64,000 nucleotides of DNA from Cyathus striatus (Eukaryota > Basidiomycota > Agaricomycetes > Agaricales > Nidulariaceae). The notes under the pieces were generated by a model that had not been told where the DNA came from, did not search any database, and saw only the letters and a list, made by a program, of their open reading frames with translations. Shown one piece after another: positions 60,661 to 64,000 of the stretch. Each line of letters begins with the position of its first letter. Position 1 is the first letter of the stretch. Both the position numbers and the translations under genes were made by a program. The stretch lies in assembly GCA_025738555.1 (NCBI GenBank), contig JAOVFP010000018.1:1178001-1242000 (forward strand). The letters run 5' to 3'.

Positions 60661-60918
60661 TGATATTTCTATATTCATTTATAAATTAATATGCTATTAT
60701 TTATACAATGATCACTTATGATCACTTTTACATTCATTAGTATTAACTAGTAGTTATTACACACTATAATACACTATTATACTATACCATGATCACTTAT
60801 GATCACTTCCACATCCATTAGTATTCACCAGTAGTCATTACACACTATAATATGCTATTACAACATACCATGATCACTTACACACCCATTAGTATTCACC
60901 AGTAGTCATTACACACTG

Positions 60919-61696
60919 CTGGATCATTTCGACCGATTGTTTGGTCACACATCACACAATGTCTAGAAACAGAACAATTTTGACAAATGTCACGCATCCC
61001 CAGGAGCACTGAACAAAGGTTCAGTGAAACAAGAAAAGGCCAAAATTAGATACAAAAAATTGTTTTTTTTCATTATTAACTGTATGCACTGCATTTCTAA
61101 TGTTCCTCCTAAGCTTCTATAAAATACATAGTGCTTTTAAATTTTTCCTCTCCCCCGCCTAAGTTCTGGAGTTGTGTCAGTTAGTAATGTATCAACCACT
61201 TCAACAAGCATGCTCTCTGAATCCGTTGCGAGTTGAAGTCCAAAAAATGAGTCACAACCAGTGGAGTTTTCGATGTGGTCCAATACTGCTGTCTTTAATC
61301 TAACTTTAGATGTTATATCTGGTGTTGATTGGATAAAAATGACATACTGTACTCACCTCAAATTCTATAAACAAAGTGTTTGTTTTGTGTATTCTCTACT
61401 AGCAATATTTATATAAATCATGGGTAACCCAGCATTGACCTGACTCCACTCAGCATTGCAGTAATAATTACTAAATAAATACTACTCATTGTTACAGTAT
61501 TGGTATTGGTACTTACTGTTTGTCAATTGTAGAAATACTTACTTGGTTTTGTTCTTAGCAAGTCCCATAGTTCACTCTTGGGGGGTACGAACAAATTTGA
61601 ATGATGTCACGCACTAAAATAGGCCACGAACAGAACAATGAACTGAAAATTTTGGTCACACAAAATGTCAGCGAACAATCGGTCGAAATGATCCAG
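60919..61696. mobile_element. TIR element, 0.78 kb, inserted in the right arm of X
   Basis: CTGGATCATTTCGACCGATT at 60919 and its complement ending at 61696. It interrupts the GATCA satellite, since the flanks TTACACACT and ATAATACACC are contiguous in neighbouring units. Further inverted words (TTTGGTCACAC, AGAACAAT) lie inside. The target duplication is not clear. Confidence 0.7.
61137..61346 (-). pseudogene. terminal exon-like ORF inside the 60919-61696 element
   Basis: Minus-strand frame of 69 codons plus TAA, preceded by a 3' splice-like GAGTACAG. The translation is protein-like (IQSTPDITSKVRLKTAVLD, TGCDSFFGLQLATDSESMLV, TLLTDTTPELRRGRGK). It has more CpG than the surroundings. It may be the last exon of the transposase or cargo of a longer parent element. 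Family not recognised. Confidence 0.35.
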
Positions 61697-62390
61697 TATA
61701 ATACACCATTATATTCTATCATGATCACTTATGATCACTTCCACATTCATTAGTATTCATTAGTAGTCAATATGCCCTTTAATATCCATCATACACTATT
61801 ATAACATCCAATGATCACCTTTGATCACTCATACATTCATTAATAATAATGAATACCATTAGATTTTAGCAGTGATCATGGAAGTCAGGGATTTTGTGAT
61901 CACTTTTTCATAAAACCTGGGCTTTTTATGATCCAAATTGGCTGACACTTATGATTGCCTGTTTCTAATGTAACTACTATATGTCTATTACAATTATAAA
62001 TGGTGATCATATGCAATCATTGGTTAATTTGTAGTGTATATTACTATTGTAGGCCTATTATAAATGGTGATCATATGCAATCATTGGTTAACTTGAAGTG
62101 TATATTACTACTATAGACCTATTATAAGTGGTGATCATATGCAATCATTGGTTAATATGAAGTGTATATTACTATTGTAGGCCTATTATAAATAGTGATC
62201 ATATGCAATCATTGGTTAGTTTGAAGTGTATATTACTACTGTAGACCTATTATAAATGGTGATTTGTCACATCATTCCTGCACTCCACATACTTCCTGCA
62301 CACTACATTTGTCACACATCCACACGTGTCACATTTGTCACATCATTCACACGCTCCATATATTTCCTGTGCATCACATGCGTCACACTT

Positions 62391-62520
62391 GTCACGCTTT
62401 AGCGCGTTTGTCACGCTTTAGCGCGTTTGTCACGCTTTAGCGCGTTTGTCACGCTTTAGCGCATTTGTCACGCTTTAGCGTGTTTGCCACGCTTTAGCGC
62501 GTTTGTCATGCTTTGGAAGT
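62391..62520. repeat. 19-bp GTCACGCTTTAGCGCGTTT tandem array
   Basis: Six to seven head-to-tail units. Units 4 and 5 have CA or TG in place of CG (62460-62482), and the last is diverged. It lies between GTCACAT-type repeats in the left arm of Y, and its CpG richness stands out in a CpG-poor setting. Confidence 0.9.
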
Positions 62521-62529
62521 GCGTCACAT

Positions 62530-63540
62530 GTCACATTTATCACATTTTGCACAAGTGTCACATATGTCATGTTTTTGAGATGCATGATGTGTTTTTCATG
62601 TGTGTTGTGTTTGTCAAGCACTTTGCAATTTTTTGCAAATGTCACACTTTCCAATCATATGAGATTTATCTGTCTCTACAACTATTGAAATTGCCATGGA
62701 AGTGGAGTAAGTATCTAATGGTACAGAGTGAATTACAAATACAGATGAAACAATATGTACTTGTAGAATTGGAAGACTTAATATGGAAAATGATAATTGG
62801 AATGTTGTGGAATTGTGGTAGTAATAAGAAACTAGAATGAAAGATGTAGAGTGTTTATGTAGCTTGAGTCTTACTACTATTGACAGAGCATGAGATATTT
62901 GAAAATGAGATGGTATGAGAAGTTTTTAATCAGGTCTAGAGATGTAATGAAATGACATAGTAGAAACTATAATGGTTTGTCTGGATATGAGAGATGATGA
63001 GGTTATAAAAGATCTACATATGTATGACAAATGTGAAAGAATGGTGAATATGTAATTTCACATTACATCAAATTCACATGTATCAGTCATTAGATGGTCA
63101 TAATTCTTGTATCAACTATTGGTTATTCTTATATCTTCAAAACACATTATAGAGTTACATACATGCTTACTCTATATGATTACATGACACTTCTACACTG
63201 TCATATGTGTTTCAATTCTCTGACATATGTGATTTTGCTCTTTTAGTATCAGTATGCATTCATACATATGAAAACCACCTCCTGTACTTCTCTACACTTT
63301 CTTGTGCTGTGGCCATTACTCAATTTCTTTTCTATTCTTTAGTTTAGTATTCACTGAAGGTCTCTTTGCATTTTTTTCTCTCTTGCCTAAAACAACTCAC
63401 TGTTACTTCTCCATAGTCATGTGCAGTATTGTTATTGATAGGATCTGTGAAAAGTATACAAACATTTTCATTATAGACTTGCTGGAATTGCATCAACATG
63501 TTACAATCATGACACACATGCAAGCATGATGTGCTTGAAA
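62530..63540. other. core of element Y, no gene recognised
   Basis: AT-rich centre between the satellite arms. The ORFs at 62484-62840 and 63302-63529 begin in repeat sequence or lack motifs. Confidence 0.45.
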
Positions 63541-63900
63541 TGTATGACACTCCTTATAAATGTGACACATGTGACATATGTGAAGCGCAGGAATGATGTG
63601 AAGCATGGGAATGATGTGACAAATGTGATGTGTGGGGATGTGTGACAAATGTAGTGCGCGGGAAGTATGTGGAGTGCAGGAATGATGTGACAAATCACCA
63701 TTTATAATAGACCTACAGTAGTAATATACACTTCAAACTAACCAATGATTGCATATGATCACCATTTATAATAGGCCTACAATAGCAATATACACTTCAA
63801 ATTAACCAATGATTGCATATGATCACCATTTATAATAGGCCTACAATAGTAATATACACTTCAAACTAACCAATGATTGCATATGATCACCATTTATAAT
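63540..63900. repeat. right satellite arm of Y
   Basis: GTGACAAATGTGATGTGTGG-type words (63555-63690) and then four units of CCAATGATTGCATATGATCA with CACCATTTATAATAGGCCTA, the inverted counterpart of 61985-62330. Confidence 0.85.
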
Positions 63901-64000
63901 TGTAATAGGCATATAGTAGTTACATTAGAAACAGGCAATCATGAGATAGATGATTGCTGCAATCATAAAACACTACACTTTTATGATCATTCTGGCTAAC

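Larger units (their letters stand above)
57459..61950. mobile_element. satellite-armed TIR element X, nested in Y
   Basis: Left end AGGGGTATTAGCCATTTGG, right end complement AAGTGTCAGCCAATTTGG, continuing with GATCATAAAAAGCCCAGG in both. The host sequence ATGATTGCCTG is present at both sides (57448-57458, 61951-61961), an apparent target duplication of 9-11 bp. Arms of about 0.8-0.9 kb (57459-58390; 60400-61950 less an inserted 0.78-kb element) are inverted copies. Long TIRs and a duplication near 9 bp recall Mutator-like elements, but no transposase is present. Confidence 0.75.
57388..64000. mobile_element. satellite-armed TIR element Y, interrupted by X
   Basis: GTTAGCCAGAATGATCATAA at 57390 is the exact complement of the last bases of the window (63981-64000), and the match continues for about 70 bp. 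Without the insertion X, Y would be about 2.1 kb. Arms contain a 75-80 bp satellite with GGTGATCATATGCAATCATT (61985-62265; complement 63690-63900) and then GTCACA-type repeats. The right boundary may extend a few bases past the window. The interior (62530-63540) has no recognised gene. Confidence 0.75.

Noticed and set aside
58114..60678. Cys/His-rich zinc-finger-like ORFs
   Set aside because: They arise from 9-bp TGTCACATA units, whose period is a multiple of three. Cys-His spacing follows the repeat and not a zinc-finger consensus.
62391..62520. CRISPR-like array
   Set aside because: Units are head-to-tail without spacers and the genome is fungal.

Overview
The window looks like a repeat-dense region of a filamentous fungal genome, most likely an Agaricomycete (mushroom-forming basidiomycete). 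The reasons are a NACHT-WD40 (NLR-like) gene of the type expanded in these fungi, introns of about 50-60 bp with GT-AG ends, a Ty3/Gypsy element, a fungal BED/hAT transposase, a Helitron relic and strong CpG depletion of repeats. No rRNA, tRNA or housekeeping gene was recognised. Genus and species cannot be told.

Layout. 1-5749: minus-strand Ty3/Gypsy element whose 3' part lies beyond the left edge. It has a 373-bp 5' LTR (5377-5749) and an apparent Tf1-type self-primer. Its pol frame is open apart from about 21 stops, nearly all TGA where relatives have Arg. 5814-7461: two degenerate tandem copies of an unknown gene. 8100-9710: Mutator-like non-autonomous element with a 9-bp target duplication. 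About 9.7-24.2 kb: a CpG-rich block of three to four diverged macro-repeat copies of about 3.3-4.2 kb, built from two recurring modules and carrying two small inverted-repeat elements. 24702-28453: the only convincing host gene, a three-exon NACHT-WD40 gene with 13 nearly identical WD40 repeats. 28451-33986: a 5.5-kb hAT transposon inserted into the last exon of that gene. The TIR supplies the stop codon, and the rest of the exon lies just beyond the element (33987-34159), followed by a second, diverged copy of the tail.

34.3-64 kb is CpG-poor and almost gene-free. It holds a Helitron relic (39.9-41.1 kb), several non-autonomous TIR elements with identifiable target duplications (43315-44142, 47720-48911, 50237-51848), a Gly/Ser-rich exon (52904-53191), and large palindromic satellite blocks (44.2-47.5 kb and 57.4-64 kb). 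The last block is resolvable as element X (57459-61950) nested in element Y (57390 to the right edge). Both have long arms of GATCA-type and GTGACA-type satellite. A relative of X starts at 44219. This satellite-armed TIR family is the best candidate here for an undescribed system.

The genes do not form a pathway. The coherent story is one NLR-like gene embedded in, and truncated by, mobile DNA, in a genome that loses CpG from its repeats. The hAT copy and the 9.7-24 kb block have largely escaped that decay.
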